64,000 nt of DNA from Desulfosoma sp. (GCA_037481875.1 JBBFKY010000009.1:87364-151363), one strand, 5' to 3'. Positions 1-8,645 are shown, counted from the stretch's first letter. Notes: a model not told the origin generated them from the letters alone. Program-made: numbers and translations.

Positions 1-389
1 CGACCTGCCGAGATCACAAGCCCCATTGTTCTCTCATGGCTTACGTGACCGATCAGGAGGGCCTCACGGTGTATATGGCCACACTGAGGAACACAACCAA
101 GTTTCATAACATTTTGCAAAACGGACATGTAAGCCTTCTTGTGGATACTCGACAAAACACTCCAGACCGCTCACACATTTTGTCCCTTACCGTGGAAGGA
201 TGGGCTGCACCGCTAACCGATGCGTCCCGCGAAATGGATGTGCGTCGCCTTCTTCAAGAAAAGCACCCTCAAATTCGAGGACTCTTGAATCACGAGCAAT
301 CGGCAGTGCTTGAAGTGAAGGTTCGGGCTTTGCTCTTGCTGGAGGGACCCGAAAAAGCCACCCATGTTCAGGTGCAGCGGTCGAGCTGA
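1..389 (+). CDS. pyridoxamine 5'-phosphate oxidase-family FMN-binding protein, 5' truncated
   Basis: The reading frame is already open at the window edge (frame begins at base 3). It reads T-C-R-D-H-K-P-H before the first internal Met at 36, which matches the usual N-terminal strand of small PNPOx-like split-barrel flavoproteins (AT-x-D-G-x-P-H-x-S-L-M-A-Y-V). The Met at 36 is therefore internal and the true start lies outside. Typical family segments follow: ATLRNTTKFHNI, then VSLLVDTRQN. Such proteins bind FMN or related flavins and are often flavin reductases or haem/pyridoxal-handling enzymes; the substrate cannot be read from the sequence. No operon partner is visible: the next gene starts about 120 bases downstream with its own ribosome-binding site. 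Confidence 0.75.
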   Translation, partial: TCRDHKPHCSLMAYVTDQEGLTVYMATLRNTTKFHNILQNGHVSLLVDTRQNTPDRSHILSLTVEGWAAPLTDASREMDVRRLLQEKHPQIRGLLNHEQSAVLEVKVRALLLLEGPEKATHVQVQRSS

Positions 390-508
390 AATTCGACCCT
401 GCTCACGTTTTTCTGCTGTCACCTCTTGCCTTGCCTTCATGGAATGATTTTGTTCAGGTGTGGACAAACCCCGACAGGTTGCTGTCCGCATACAGAAAGG
501 AGCAAGGC

Positions 509-1564
509 ATGGCCGAAAGAAACACATTGCAGCAAAAGGTACAACAATGGATCTACACGGAGGACGCTTTTCAAAGACTCGACGAAACGGATGATACGGT
601 TTTCTACAGCACGGACCGGTTTGTGTCGCACCTAGACCGCGCAGCTTTGGAAACCGTGGAGCAGATCATCGGCACTTTGATCATTGAAGATCATCCGGTG
701 ATTTTGGACCTGATGGCGGGATGGGATTCTCATATTCCCGACACTGTCCAGGCTGCGGAGGTGGTCGGGTTGGGACTCAATGAAAACGAACTTAAGGCCA
801 ACAAGGCGCTCACACGCCATGTCCTTCATGACCTCAACCGGGATCCTCGGCTTCCTTTCCCCGACAACACCTTTGATGTGGTCCTGAACACGGTGTCCGT
901 CGACTATATGACGCAGCCTTTTCGTGTTTTTGCGGAAGTGGCTCGTATTCTCAAACCGGGCGGCATGTTTCTGGTCATCTTCTCCAACCGTATGTTCCCT
1001 CAAAAAGCCGTCAAGATATGGAGACAGAGCAGCGAAGAAGAACGCATTATGCTTGTGGAAGATTTCTTTACCAGCGTGCCGGACTTTGAACAGCCGCGCC
1101 TTGTGATTTCCAAGGGGAAACCTCGCCCTGCCGACGATAAGTACGCCCATCTGGGTATTCCCAGCGATCCTATTTACGCCATGTGGGCGGAAAAGAAAGG
1201 GGCTCCCAAGGGTAGGCGTGCGAGACCGATGGTGAACTTAAGTGCCGGGGAAGCAAAGTCCTCGGAAGAGGTGGAAGAAAGAAAGCGTCACGTGGCGAAA
1301 ACCCTGCAATGCCCTCACTGTGGGGAGCGAATGAAAAAGTGGAGGGTTCCGCAGACACCCTTTACGGAATGGGATAACGAGTTCATGTACATCTGCTTCA
1401 ACGACGCTTGTCCATACCTGGTGAGGGGTTGGAGCGTCATGGAGTGCCAAGGGAACCGAGGCTTTTCCTATCGCATGATGTACAATCCGGACCGGAACAT
1501 TCTCCTGCCTGTTCCCGTACCCTGTCTTCGAGCCCTGAAGGAGAGCATCGTGGACGAAGAGTAA
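509..1564 (+). CDS. SAM-dependent methyltransferase with C-terminal zinc-ribbon-like domain
   Basis: A protein of 351 aa. I chose the ATG at 509 because AAGGAG lies seven bases upstream; an in-frame ATG at 431 has no such site. The middle is a class I Rossmann methyltransferase: an ILDLMAGWDSH segment stands where the SAM-binding loop is expected, followed by PFPDNTFDVVLNTVSVDY and the ARILKPGGMFLVIFSN strand typical of UbiE/BioC-like enzymes. The SAM loop is unusual, since the common DxGxGxG is replaced by DLMAGWDS. The last 80 residues hold a CPHC...CFNDAC pattern that probably binds zinc. The substrate is unknown. The gene ends in a strong bidirectional hairpin shared with the converging TetR gene. 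Confidence 0.7.
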   Translation: MAERNTLQQKVQQWIYTEDAFQRLDETDDTVFYSTDRFVSHLDRAALETVEQIIGTLIIEDHPVILDLMAGWDSHIPDTVQAAEVVGLGLNENELKANKALTRHVLHDLNRDPRLPFPDNTFDVVLNTVSVDYMTQPFRVFAEVARILKPGGMFLVIFSNRMFPQKAVKIWRQSSEEERIMLVEDFFTSVPDFEQPRLVISKGKPRPADDKYAHLGIPSDPIYAMWAEKKGAPKGRRARPMVNLSAGEAKSSEEVEERKRHVAKTLQCPHCGERMKKWRVPQTPFTEWDNEFMYICFNDACPYLVRGWSVMECQGNRGFSYRMMYNPDRNILLPVPVPCLRALKESIVDEE

Positions 1565-1590
1565 GCTTGAGCTAAAGACTCCATGAAGAA

Positions 1591-1616
1591 AGGGCCGCCG
1601 TGAAAACGGCGGCCCT
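1591..1616. terminator. bidirectional rho-independent terminator
   Basis: A perfect 11-bp inverted repeat (AGGGCCGCCGT, loop GAAA, ACGGCGGCCCT) lies between the convergent methyltransferase (stop 1564) and TetR gene (stop 1622). A short T-rich tail follows on the plus strand and a run of T on the minus strand, so it should stop transcription from both sides. Confidence 0.85.
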
Positions 1617-1621
1617 TTCGT

Positions 1622-2260
1622 TTAGGGTGTGAGGCACTGACGGTAAAGTTTCCAGGCCGTGCGAGCGTGTTCCAAAAAATCAAATCGGCCTCCGCTCGCA
1701 TGCCATAAAATGGCTGCAGGCTGCACAATGCCCAAAAACATGACGGCGGCGGCTTCAGGCGGCACATCGGAACGCAATTCACCTTCCTGTTGTCCTTCAC
1801 GAATAATGGCTGCAATGCGCATGACATGAGCGTGAATGATTTCGCCCAGCCGAACCCGCCTTCGATCTGCATCCCCGATGATTTCTTCCGAAAAAAGGAT
1901 ACGAGGAAGAGCCTGATGGGAAGTGATGAAAAAGACGTGCCGAGCCAGCAAGGCGTCCAGACGGGCTAAGGAAGAAAAATGTTCCTGGCGCACCTTTTCC
2001 ACGTGCTCCGCCAGCCGCTGCCCCACCAGTTCCAAGACCGCATCCAAAACGGCGTCTTTGTTGGGGTAATGCCGATAGAGGGCCGAAGGCACCACGCCCA
2101 CCTCTTGCGCCAGCCGTGAGACACTCAGACGCTTCAACCCCTCTCGATTCACAATCCGTAAAGCCGCCTCGGCAATCTCCGCTCGACGCCCTATAAGCTC
2201 AGTGGGTGATTGAGAAGCGTGTTTTCCATGAGAATTTTCTTTCACTTTTCGTGCTGCCAT
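1622..2260 (-). CDS. TetR/AcrR-family transcriptional regulator
   Basis: A 212-aa protein with an N-terminal TetR helix-turn-helix at residues ~25-75: IAEAALRIVNREGLKRLSV, then VGVVPSALYRHYPNKDAVLDA, which contains the near-invariant LYRHYPNKD recognition segment. The remainder is an all-helical ligand-binding and dimerisation region without a recognisable ligand signature. It is divergently oriented from the cooS-like gene with about 290 bases between them, so it may repress that gene, itself, or both. No clear operator palindrome was found by eye in the spacer. Confidence 0.85.
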   Translation of the reverse strand: MAARKVKENSHGKHASQSPTELIGRRAEIAEAALRIVNREGLKRLSVSRLAQEVGVVPSALYRHYPNKDAVLDAVLELVGQRLAEHVEKVRQEHFSSLARLDALLARHVFFITSHQALPRILFSEEIIGDADRRRVRLGEIIHAHVMRIAAIIREGQQEGELRSDVPPEAAAVMFLGIVQPAAILWHASGGRFDFLEHARTAWKLYRQCLTP

Positions 2261-2552
2261 GCCCGGGCCTCAGGATGTCTGGATTTTTCGAAAACATTGG
2301 GGTCCTGGGAACGCACTGAAGCGTGCGCCCTCATGTTCGAGCCGTAGCTAAGGATTTTGGGACAGATACCATGGGCCGCCCTTTACAGAAAAAGGACTTG
2401 AATCGTGGGTGAACACTTGTTCGTCCCCCTCTTGACCTTTGAGCCCTCATGGGCTCCAATGTGTCCAGTAGGTGAAAAAATATTCACTTCATGCCGGGGC
2501 TTTGGTTCAGGAACGCCCCACAACAGGAACTTTCATACCATGGAGGATACGT

Positions 2553-4457
2553 ATGGAAAAAGAACGATTGTCCTACCACGAATCGGTGCAGACCATGGTG
2601 GAGCGCATTCGCCGCGACGGCATGACCAACATTTGGGATCGCTATGCGGCTCAGGGACTTGGCAGCGATCCTGATAAACGTTGTCCCTTTTGCATGGGCG
2701 GTGTGCGATGTGATCTGTGTTCCAACGGGCCCTGTCGAGCCGATGCGGAAAAGGACAAACGGGGTGTATGCGGGATTAAAGCGGACGGCATGGCCATGCG
2801 CATGATGGTTTTGCGCAATATTATGGGAACATCCACGTATCATTATCATACGGAACAGACCTTACGCACGCTTCGTGCCACGGCTCGAGGTCAAAGCCCT
2901 TTTCGCATTGCGGAGCCGCAGAAGTTGAAAAGTTTTGCGCAACGCCTTGGTGTGGACACATCGGGTTCCGTGGAAGACACGGCTTTGCGTCTGTGCGATT
3001 TCGCCCAGAAAGATTTCAACCGACCCGCTCATGAACCCAGCGAAATCGTCTCAAGGTTGGCGCCGGCGGATCGGCAGGCTTTGTGGAAAAAGTTGGATAT
3101 TTTTCCCGGAGGTGTTTACGGGGAGATGCTTCGTGCGTGCAGTTCTTGCCTGACCAATGTGGACGGTTACTACGTCAGTTTGGCGCTGAAAGCCATGCGT
3201 ATGGCCGTCGCCATGGCGTACCAGAGCCAAATCGTCAATGAGTACTGCCAAGACGTGCTCTTTGGTGTTCCCAGACCGCACCGTATGCGCGTGGATTTGG
3301 GAGTGTTGGATCCTGACTACGTGAATGTGCTCCCGAACGGTCATGAACCTTTTTTGGGTTTTGCCATGGTGCAGCTGGCTCGCCGACCCGAGTGGCAAGA
3401 GAAGGCCAAAGCTGTGGGTGCCAAGGGGCTTCGTGTCATTGCGTGCATTGAAACAGGGCAGGAAATGATTCAGCGTTGGACCATGGACGATGCCTTTTAC
3501 GGCTTTACGGGCAACTGGATCATGCAGGAAGCCGTCTTGGCGAGCGGCTGCGTGGATCTTTTTGCCTGCGACATGAATTGTTCCATGCCCATTGACCCGC
3601 TCTATGCCCAAAAATATCAGTTTAAACTTATTCCGGTAAGTGACCTCGTGGCCTTTGAAGGCATTACGGATCGTTTGGATTATGTACCGGAACAAGCGGC
3701 TGAACAGGCGGCTGCACTTTTAACCATGGCCATCGAGAATTTTCCAAAAAGGCGTAAGGCCGTCGAACCTGTCACTGGATTACGGCTCGGAGAAGCGGTG
3801 GTGGGCTTTTCTACGGAAAGTATTGTAGACGCCTTGGGAGGATCCTTGGATCCCTTGCTTAAAGCCATCAAGGATGGAGCCATTCGAGGGGTGGCCGGGT
3901 TTGTTTCCTGCACCACGTTGAGGGATTCCGGCCAGGATGTGCATAGTGTGCGTATGGCCAAGGAATTGATTCGTCGAGATATTCTCGTGTTGTCTATGGG
4001 CTGTGGGAATGCAGCCTTGCAGGTGGCGGGACTGTGTCTGCCCGAGGCCAAGGATTTGGCCGGGCCGGGTCTTAAGGCGGTCTGTGAGGCTTTAGGGGTT
4101 CCACCGGTGCTCAGTTACGGCACGTGCACGGATGTGGGCCGATGTGCGGACCTGGTGGCCGCCGTGTCGCAGGCTTTGGGAGGCGTGCCCATTCCCGATC
4201 TGCCCGTGGTGGCATGCGCACCGGAGTACATGGAACAAAAGGCCACCATTGATGCCATCTTTGCTCTGGCTTTTGGGTTGTACACCTATGTGAATCCCGT
4301 GCCTAATGTGACAGGGGCGCCCAATCTGGTGAAGCTTCTCACCGAGGATCTCGTCAACGTTACCGGTGGGCTGCTGAATGTCAATCCCAACGCTCAGGAA
4401 GCCGCCGATGCGCTTCTAGCGCATATTGAAAAAAATCGTCAGAAACTCGGCCTTTAA
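2553..4457 (+). CDS. CooS-like Ni,Fe-CODH-family protein with noncanonical active-site motif
   Basis: A 634-aa protein; the ATG at 2553 has GGAGG six bases upstream. The N-terminal C-x2-C-x4-C-x2-C-x4-C block (from residue ~43, ending GPCR) supplies the D and B [4Fe-4S] clusters of monofunctional CO dehydrogenase. Putative C-cluster ligands align as His264 (NGHEP), Cys343 (MNCSMP), Cys453 (VSCTT), Cys484 (MGCGN) and Cys525 (YGTCTD). The canonical CCTGNE motif reads C298-I-E300-T-G-Q-E, so the cysteine directly before TG(N/Q)E, the usual ligand of the unique iron, is a glutamate. A CooS variant of this kind (Carboxydothermus CooS-V) is reported to carry a hybrid Fe/S/O cluster and to react with hydroxylamine rather than CO. 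No CooF, CooC or hydrogenase gene is nearby, which fits a non-CODH role. The family call is firm; the function is inferred. Confidence 0.85.
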   Translation: MEKERLSYHESVQTMVERIRRDGMTNIWDRYAAQGLGSDPDKRCPFCMGGVRCDLCSNGPCRADAEKDKRGVCGIKADGMAMRMMVLRNIMGTSTYHYHTEQTLRTLRATARGQSPFRIAEPQKLKSFAQRLGVDTSGSVEDTALRLCDFAQKDFNRPAHEPSEIVSRLAPADRQALWKKLDIFPGGVYGEMLRACSSCLTNVDGYYVSLALKAMRMAVAMAYQSQIVNEYCQDVLFGVPRPHRMRVDLGVLDPDYVNVLPNGHEPFLGFAMVQLARRPEWQEKAKAVGAKGLRVIACIETGQEMIQRWTMDDAFYGFTGNWIMQEAVLASGCVDLFACDMNCSMPIDPLYAQKYQFKLIPVSDLVAFEGITDRLDYVPEQAAEQAAALLTMAIENFPKRRKAVEPVTGLRLGEAVVGFSTESIVDALGGSLDPLLKAIKDGAIRGVAGFVSCTTLRDSGQDVHSVRMAKELIRRDILVLSMGCGNAALQVAGLCLPEAKDLAGPGLKAVCEALGVPPVLSYGTCTDVGRCADLVAAVSQALGGVPIPDLPVVACAPEYMEQKATIDAIFALAFGLYTYVNPVPNVTGAPNLVKLLTEDLVNVTGGLLNVNPNAQEAADALLAHIEKNRQKLGL

Positions 4458-5110
4458 AACGGCAGAGGGTGCTGGGATTCCCAGCGCCCTTCATAAAGCC
4501 CGATGGTGCCGTGAAAGTGAAAGGTGCACGAAAGAATTCGAAGGCCTGCGGCCTCAAGCAGTGCTTGGGTGGCGCCTCGCTTCATAAAGTCGCGAAAAGC
4601 TTTGTAATGGTTTCGACCCGCCATACATTCCACCATGTTCAAAAGGTTCATAAACATTCGAGCAGACCCGTGGGTGGGGCAAGCATAGTCCAGCACGAAG
4701 ACAGTGCCGCCAGGTTTTAAGACACGATACCCTTCGGCCAGCATGGCAAGGCGTTTTCCATGCGGTTTTTCATGAAGGGAAAGAGAATAGATGAGGCCGT
4801 CAAATACCTTGGCGGGAAAAGGAAGGAGGCAACCGTTGCCTCGAACAAAAAATCCTGCGTGCCGCACCTCGCGCCCAACACGTCGAAGCATAGGCCACGA
4901 AATATCGATCCCCACGGCGGCTGATCCAGCAGCTCGAAGCCTGATCACTTGTGTGCCCGTGCCACAGCCCATATCAAGGATTCTGGAAAGGTTGTGCTTT
5001 TGAACCGCCTCGGTGACACTCTGGCGACAGGAGTGAAGCGCTCTGTCCACCCAGGGATAGAGGACGGCAATCAGGGCGTAGTCATTCCCGGTTCGATCAG
5101 CTCTTTTCAT
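4454..5110 (-). CDS. class I SAM-dependent methyltransferase
   Basis: A 218-aa methyltransferase. It shows the canonical SAM loop ILDMGCGTGTQVIRL (residues ~43-57), an acidic strand-2 end (VGIDIS) and the YRVLKPGGTVFVLDYACP region. This resembles UbiE/ArsM-type small-molecule methyltransferases, but the substrate is not identifiable. Its stop overlaps the cooS-like stop by a few bases tail to tail, and its start overlaps the end of the upstream IF-2-like gene by 14 bp, so the two minus-strand genes are probably cotranscribed. Confidence 0.8.
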   Translation of the reverse strand: MKRADRTGNDYALIAVLYPWVDRALHSCRQSVTEAVQKHNLSRILDMGCGTGTQVIRLRAAGSAAVGIDISWPMLRRVGREVRHAGFFVRGNGCLLPFPAKVFDGLIYSLSLHEKPHGKRLAMLAEGYRVLKPGGTVFVLDYACPTHGSARMFMNLLNMVECMAGRNHYKAFRDFMKRGATQALLEAAGLRILSCTFHFHGTIGLYEGRWESQHPLPF

Positions 5111-5789
5111 ACACTTCCACCAGATCTCCCAAGTGAGCCTCTTTCCAGTCGGGAATTTTAATGCCCACCTGCTTGCCTTTGCCGGCTTCTTTGACGGGGT
5201 TTCGATCGATTTGCATGGATTGAATCACCCCTGCATACACCGGTCCCATGGCGGAAAAGATACGAAAGGGAGCCCCCAGTCGAAAAATGCCCTCTGTGAT
5301 CTCACATCCGATAATGATGCCGTGCCGGCTGCTCTTGAAAAGGGCAATGATTTTGCCTTGCCCAAGAATCTTTTCCGGCTCTGCGGTTTGGCTCTGAACT
5401 TGTCTGGTCTGAAAAATGCGAGCGGTGACGGCGTCCACCAGATCATGAATGACATCAAAGAGAAAAATTTCCACTCCCATGTCTCGAGCGATTGCCGCCA
5501 CCTTGGGACCCAAATCCACACCCAATGCCAGCACCAGGCGGCTTCCGGTAGCCGCCATCAGGATATCGGACTTGGAGACCGTACCCACGCCTCGATGAAT
5601 GATGCGAATGGAGTGGCCTTTCGCGGTGAGGTTTTCCAAGGCCTTTTCGATGGCTTCACAGGTTCCCACCGTATCGGCCTTGATCACCACTTCAAGGGTC
5701 TCTTTCGACGAAAGAGTCTTTTTCGGGGTTGAGAGGCTTTCTTTTGAAATTTTGGACTTGGAAGACTTCTGTTCTTTGGGGTCGGCCAT
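5097..5789 (-). CDS. stand-alone translation initiation factor IF-2 C-terminal-like protein
   Basis: A 230-aa protein that corresponds only to the C-terminal half of IF-2. After a basic, Ser/Lys-rich leader comes the domain III signature (VVIKADTVGTCEAIEKAL, then IIHRGVGTVSKSDILMAA). Next come the C1/C2 beta-barrel segments, with GCEITEGIFRLG where IF-2 usually has GC.V..G.. and the closing GDLVEVYE. There is no GTPase domain. The ATG at 5789 was chosen because CTGGAG precedes it; the ATG at 5825 has no ribosome-binding site. In IF-2 the C2 domain binds formyl-Met-tRNA, so this could be a tRNA- or ribosome-binding paralogue. It precedes a methyltransferase gene that overlaps it by 14 bp. Similar orphan proteins may exist in related genomes, but that was not checked. 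Confidence 0.75.
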   Translation of the reverse strand: MADPKEQKSSKSKISKESLSTPKKTLSSKETLEVVIKADTVGTCEAIEKALENLTAKGHSIRIIHRGVGTVSKSDILMAATGSRLVLALGVDLGPKVAAIARDMGVEIFLFDVIHDLVDAVTARIFQTRQVQSQTAEPEKILGQGKIIALFKSSRHGIIIGCEITEGIFRLGAPFRIFSAMGPVYAGVIQSMQIDRNPVKEAGKGKQVGIKIPDWKEAHLGDLVEVYEKS

Positions 5790-6039
5790 GTTTGTGCTCC
5801 AGGTGTTGGGATCGTCGTAGGCCATGGGGCTTTGAAAGCTTTTTCCAGAAAACTCGCGGCTTGGCTTATGGTTCCGCTAAGGCGTTTTTAACTTCGATTT
5901 GTGTAGAGTCAATCAATGGAGGCAAGGATGTCGGGAAAGTCAACAAAATTTTGCGGTGCATAGGCACTGGATATTCAGAAAGAATTCGAGAGGTCGAAAT
6001 CCAGCGTTCGCTTGGGAACCTGAATCTATCACGTTATTC

Positions 6040-6570
6040 GCCCTGCAGGGGCGTACCGGTGTGTGCGCCCCTACGAAAGGGTTTTGCAGGCGTACGGGTA
6101 TTTCACGCAAAACCCAGAATGTGTTGGAAAGGGCCCATGGTGCATCGGTCGGTGGACGGCACGCAGAGTGTTTTCGGAAATGTCACCGATATACCCAGGA
6201 GTGCCTCTGTCGGGGTTGATCGATGTGTCAGCCCCTGAACCTGCGCCAAGGGGCTGACTTTCGGGCGGACACGTCGGTCCGCCCCTCGGAATCCCCAAAT
6301 CGATCCCGTGTGTAGACCTGCAGGAAATCCCCGCTGTTTCGTGCCACGGGAAACCCAGAAAAGCCGCAGTCGGCATCAAAAACCCTGTAGGGGCCAACCC
6401 ATGTGTCCGCCCCAAATGCGCCGCCACGGCCTTAGTGCCCAGGCCCATCCACCAATTCCCGCCCACGGACCATAAGGTAGGGGCGGACCGATGTGTCCGC
6501 CCCAAAACCCACCGGGAACGGGAAGTCCAGGGCGCATACATCGGTGCGCCTCTTCAGAAAAGGCAAATGG
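6040..6570. repeat. intergenic cluster of GGGCGGAC palindromes (composite unit copy C, reverse orientation)
   Basis: The gene-free stretch 5790-6650 holds at least five palindromes. Near-perfect stems are 6048-6071, 6227-6258 (10-bp arms GTCAGCCCCT/AGGGGCTGAC), 6263-6284 (GGGCGGAC, 6-nt loop, GTCCGCCC) and 6480-6503 (9-bp arms GGGGCGGAC/GTCCGCCCC, 6-nt loop). A weaker copy lies at 6390-6413. Bases ~6225-6410 are the reverse complement of the units at ~13181-13360 and ~16483-16665, including the linker AAACCCAGAAAAGCCGCAGT. All reading frames across it look like shadows. No promoter or RNA gene is evident. Confidence 0.85.
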
Positions 6571-6650
6571 GTCTTTTGGGACGGGGTGCTAGGCGCTTTC
6601 CCGTCCCTTATGCCGGCATTGTCGCGTCCTTTACGCCCTTGATGTGTCAG

Positions 6651-8048
6651 CTAGGGGCCGAACACCTCTTTGGGACGTTCCGTGCTTCCCGTGGCGTTTG
6701 GAAAATCGGTGGCCTTATAAGCCTTTTGGTTCGTTTCCAGCAGATGACGTGCCTCTTCCATGAAATTGTTGTAACGCTTTTTGCATTCGTAAAAACCATG
6801 CCACCAGGAATAATCGGGCGCCATCATGGCCGCCCCCATACGGGCTCGCCGTCCTTCGTGGTGCCACAGCTCGTAGTATTCCACTTCCAATCGCTCGTCA
6901 AAAAACTTGGTTTTGTCCAGAAGGCCTTTAGCGTAAAGATCATCCAACATCGCCTTGGCCGGTTTGAAATAAACCTGGTTGTACTCTTCTATCACCTTGT
7001 CAAGTTTTACATAGTGATCTTGAACCCAGGTCTTGCCGTGGCATTGCATGCAGATAACCTGCATTTTCTCCCTTTCCACCTGCCAGTTCGTCTGAGCCGG
7101 AAAGGCCGCAAATTCGGAAGGGCGAATGGTCAAGGGCGCCTGGGTTTCCCAGGAGAGGCGTTCCGTCACGTCATGGGAAGTGAGCACAGTGCCGGCCCCT
7201 GACATGTGGCAGGATGCGCAGGTAGGGGCGCGATAATCCACACCCGGAGTCCATGTGCCCCCAGCGGCGGTCCAATTGTATTGATCGCCGAAGGCGGTGT
7301 AGATGTCTCCGTGCTTGGACTCCATGTAAATCTCAATTTGCGGATGGTCCGGACCCAGATGACACTGGCCGCAGGCTTCGGGTTTGCGAGCTTCCATGAC
7401 CGAAAAACGATGGCGGGTATGACAGCTGGTGCAGCTCCCTTTACTCCCGTCCAGGTTGACCCTTCCCACGCCCACGTTAGGCCAGGTGGCCGGATCCAGG
7501 ACGCCGTCCTTAATACGAAGCACCGTGCCGTGACAATGGAAACAGCCGGCTTCCCGTTCGGTGTCGCTGTTCATGCCCAACTGAAGCCATGGGTCGATTT
7601 TCCACATGATTTCCACCGTATTGGCGTGTTTGCTTCGACTGTACTGTTTGGCTTCGTCCGGATGGCATCGGGAACAATCCTTAGGGGTCACCACAGCCGC
7701 CACTGGAACCCGGTATTCTTTGTTCCCATAAGGCACATCGTTTCTTTCGTATTGCTTGTAATGCTCTTGGCTTACGTCCGGATCAAACGCTTCCGCTTGA
7801 TGGCAGTCCAGGCACGTAATGTTGGCACTGGCGTGGCGGCTATAAGCCCAATCGGCGAAAATACCAGGACTCTCCCTGCGGTGGCACTCAAGGCAAGCGA
7901 CAGCTTCCTTGGGCATGCTGCGTTCGATGCGGAATTCCTTGACCTTGGGCGTATTCAACGCCGTTTGAGCTAAAGCCACGGCCCCAAGGACGACGGCCAT
8001 CAACAAAGCACCTGCCAAAACCTTTCCCAGCCGATGTCCTTCCTTCAC
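6651..8048 (-). CDS. octaheme c-type cytochrome of the hydroxylamine oxidoreductase (HAO/eHao) family
   Basis: A 465-aa protein. The start is a GTG at 8048 with AAAGGAGG seven bases upstream. A Sec signal segment (LGKVLAGALLMAVVLGAVALA) directs it to the periplasm. Eight CxxCH haem motifs follow in order: CLECH, CLDCH, CSRCH, CFHCH, CTSCH, CGQCH, CASCH, CMQCH. The C-terminal third is haem-free and helical with a WWHGFYE segment, as in octaheme HAO-family reductases. With an NrfH-like quinol dehydrogenase 39 bases upstream, it most resembles the eHao/NrfH pairing thought to reduce nitrite (to hydroxylamine or ammonium) rather than oxidise hydroxylamine. Whether the haem-crosslinking tyrosine of true HAO is present cannot be settled without an alignment. 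Other octaheme reductases are alternatives. Confidence 0.85.
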   Translation of the reverse strand: MKEGHRLGKVLAGALLMAVVLGAVALAQTALNTPKVKEFRIERSMPKEAVACLECHRRESPGIFADWAYSRHASANITCLDCHQAEAFDPDVSQEHYKQYERNDVPYGNKEYRVPVAAVVTPKDCSRCHPDEAKQYSRSKHANTVEIMWKIDPWLQLGMNSDTEREAGCFHCHGTVLRIKDGVLDPATWPNVGVGRVNLDGSKGSCTSCHTRHRFSVMEARKPEACGQCHLGPDHPQIEIYMESKHGDIYTAFGDQYNWTAAGGTWTPGVDYRAPTCASCHMSGAGTVLTSHDVTERLSWETQAPLTIRPSEFAAFPAQTNWQVEREKMQVICMQCHGKTWVQDHYVKLDKVIEEYNQVYFKPAKAMLDDLYAKGLLDKTKFFDERLEVEYYELWHHEGRRARMGAAMMAPDYSWWHGFYECKKRYNNFMEEARHLLETNQKAYKATDFPNATGSTERPKEVFGP

Positions 8049-8087
8049 GGCACACCCTCCTTTCAAACCCAAGAGCCTCTCGTCTTT

Positions 8088-8645
8088 TTACATGCCCAAA
8101 CCCCTGTAATTGCCCTCCAACTGCTTGTACCCAAAGCGATCCCGTGCCACGTGCACCAAATTGCGATGACAATCGACACAACGTTTTTCATAACCCGGTC
8201 GAGGATACAGCACAGACCGATGAGCCAGCATGGCACCCCTTTTTTCAGGCATATAAAGAATGTTTCGATGGCACTTCTGGCATTGGTTGTTCTTGAAAGA
8301 CGCATACGCTGCTTCTCGAGCCTTGGCCCGGTCATAAGCGTCGGGGCCCTGAGCGAAATGAACCACGATGTCCTTAATACCGTGCATGGTCTTGGCGTAA
8401 AAGAATTCCACAGTGTCGTGAGGGGCCGGCAGATGACAATCCATGCAGTCGGCCACAAAGCCTTGGGCATTGTTGGTATGGGTCGATGTTTTCCAGGTGT
8501 TGTAGGCGAAGCGAATCTCATGGCAAGAAGCACAAAACTGAGGGGTCGAGGTGCGGACCATGGTGTAGTAGGTCATGGAAAAAAGAGGGAAAGCCAGCAC
8601 AACCCCCACGGCGATCCATAATGAAGCCTTCACCCAACGCTTCAT
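8088..8645 (-). CDS. NrfH/NapC-type tetraheme quinol dehydrogenase
   Basis: A 185-aa membrane-anchored cytochrome. The ATG at 8645 is preceded by GGAGGG; upstream in-frame ATGs lack a site. One N-terminal transmembrane helix (ASLWIAVGVVLAFPLFSMTY) is followed by four CxxCH motifs (CASCH, CMDCH, CQKCH, CVDCH) in a periplasmic domain. This family takes electrons from the menaquinol pool and passes them to a soluble periplasmic multihaem enzyme, here most likely the octaheme protein encoded 39 bases downstream in the same operon. The first haem motif, CASCH, lacks the CxxCHxM methionine of some NrfH proteins (CASCHEI). Confidence 0.88.
   Translation of the reverse strand: MKRWVKASLWIAVGVVLAFPLFSMTYYTMVRTSTPQFCASCHEIRFAYNTWKTSTHTNNAQGFVADCMDCHLPAPHDTVEFFYAKTMHGIKDIVVHFAQGPDAYDRAKAREAAYASFKNNQCQKCHRNILYMPEKRGAMLAHRSVLYPRPGYEKRCVDCHRNLVHVARDRFGYKQLEGNYRGLGM

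Noticed and set aside
632-1150. Long minus-strand frame opposite the methyltransferase
   Set aside because: It is the antisense shadow of a well-supported gene, as are the many long frames opposite the cytochrome, kinase, HdrA and carboxylase genes.
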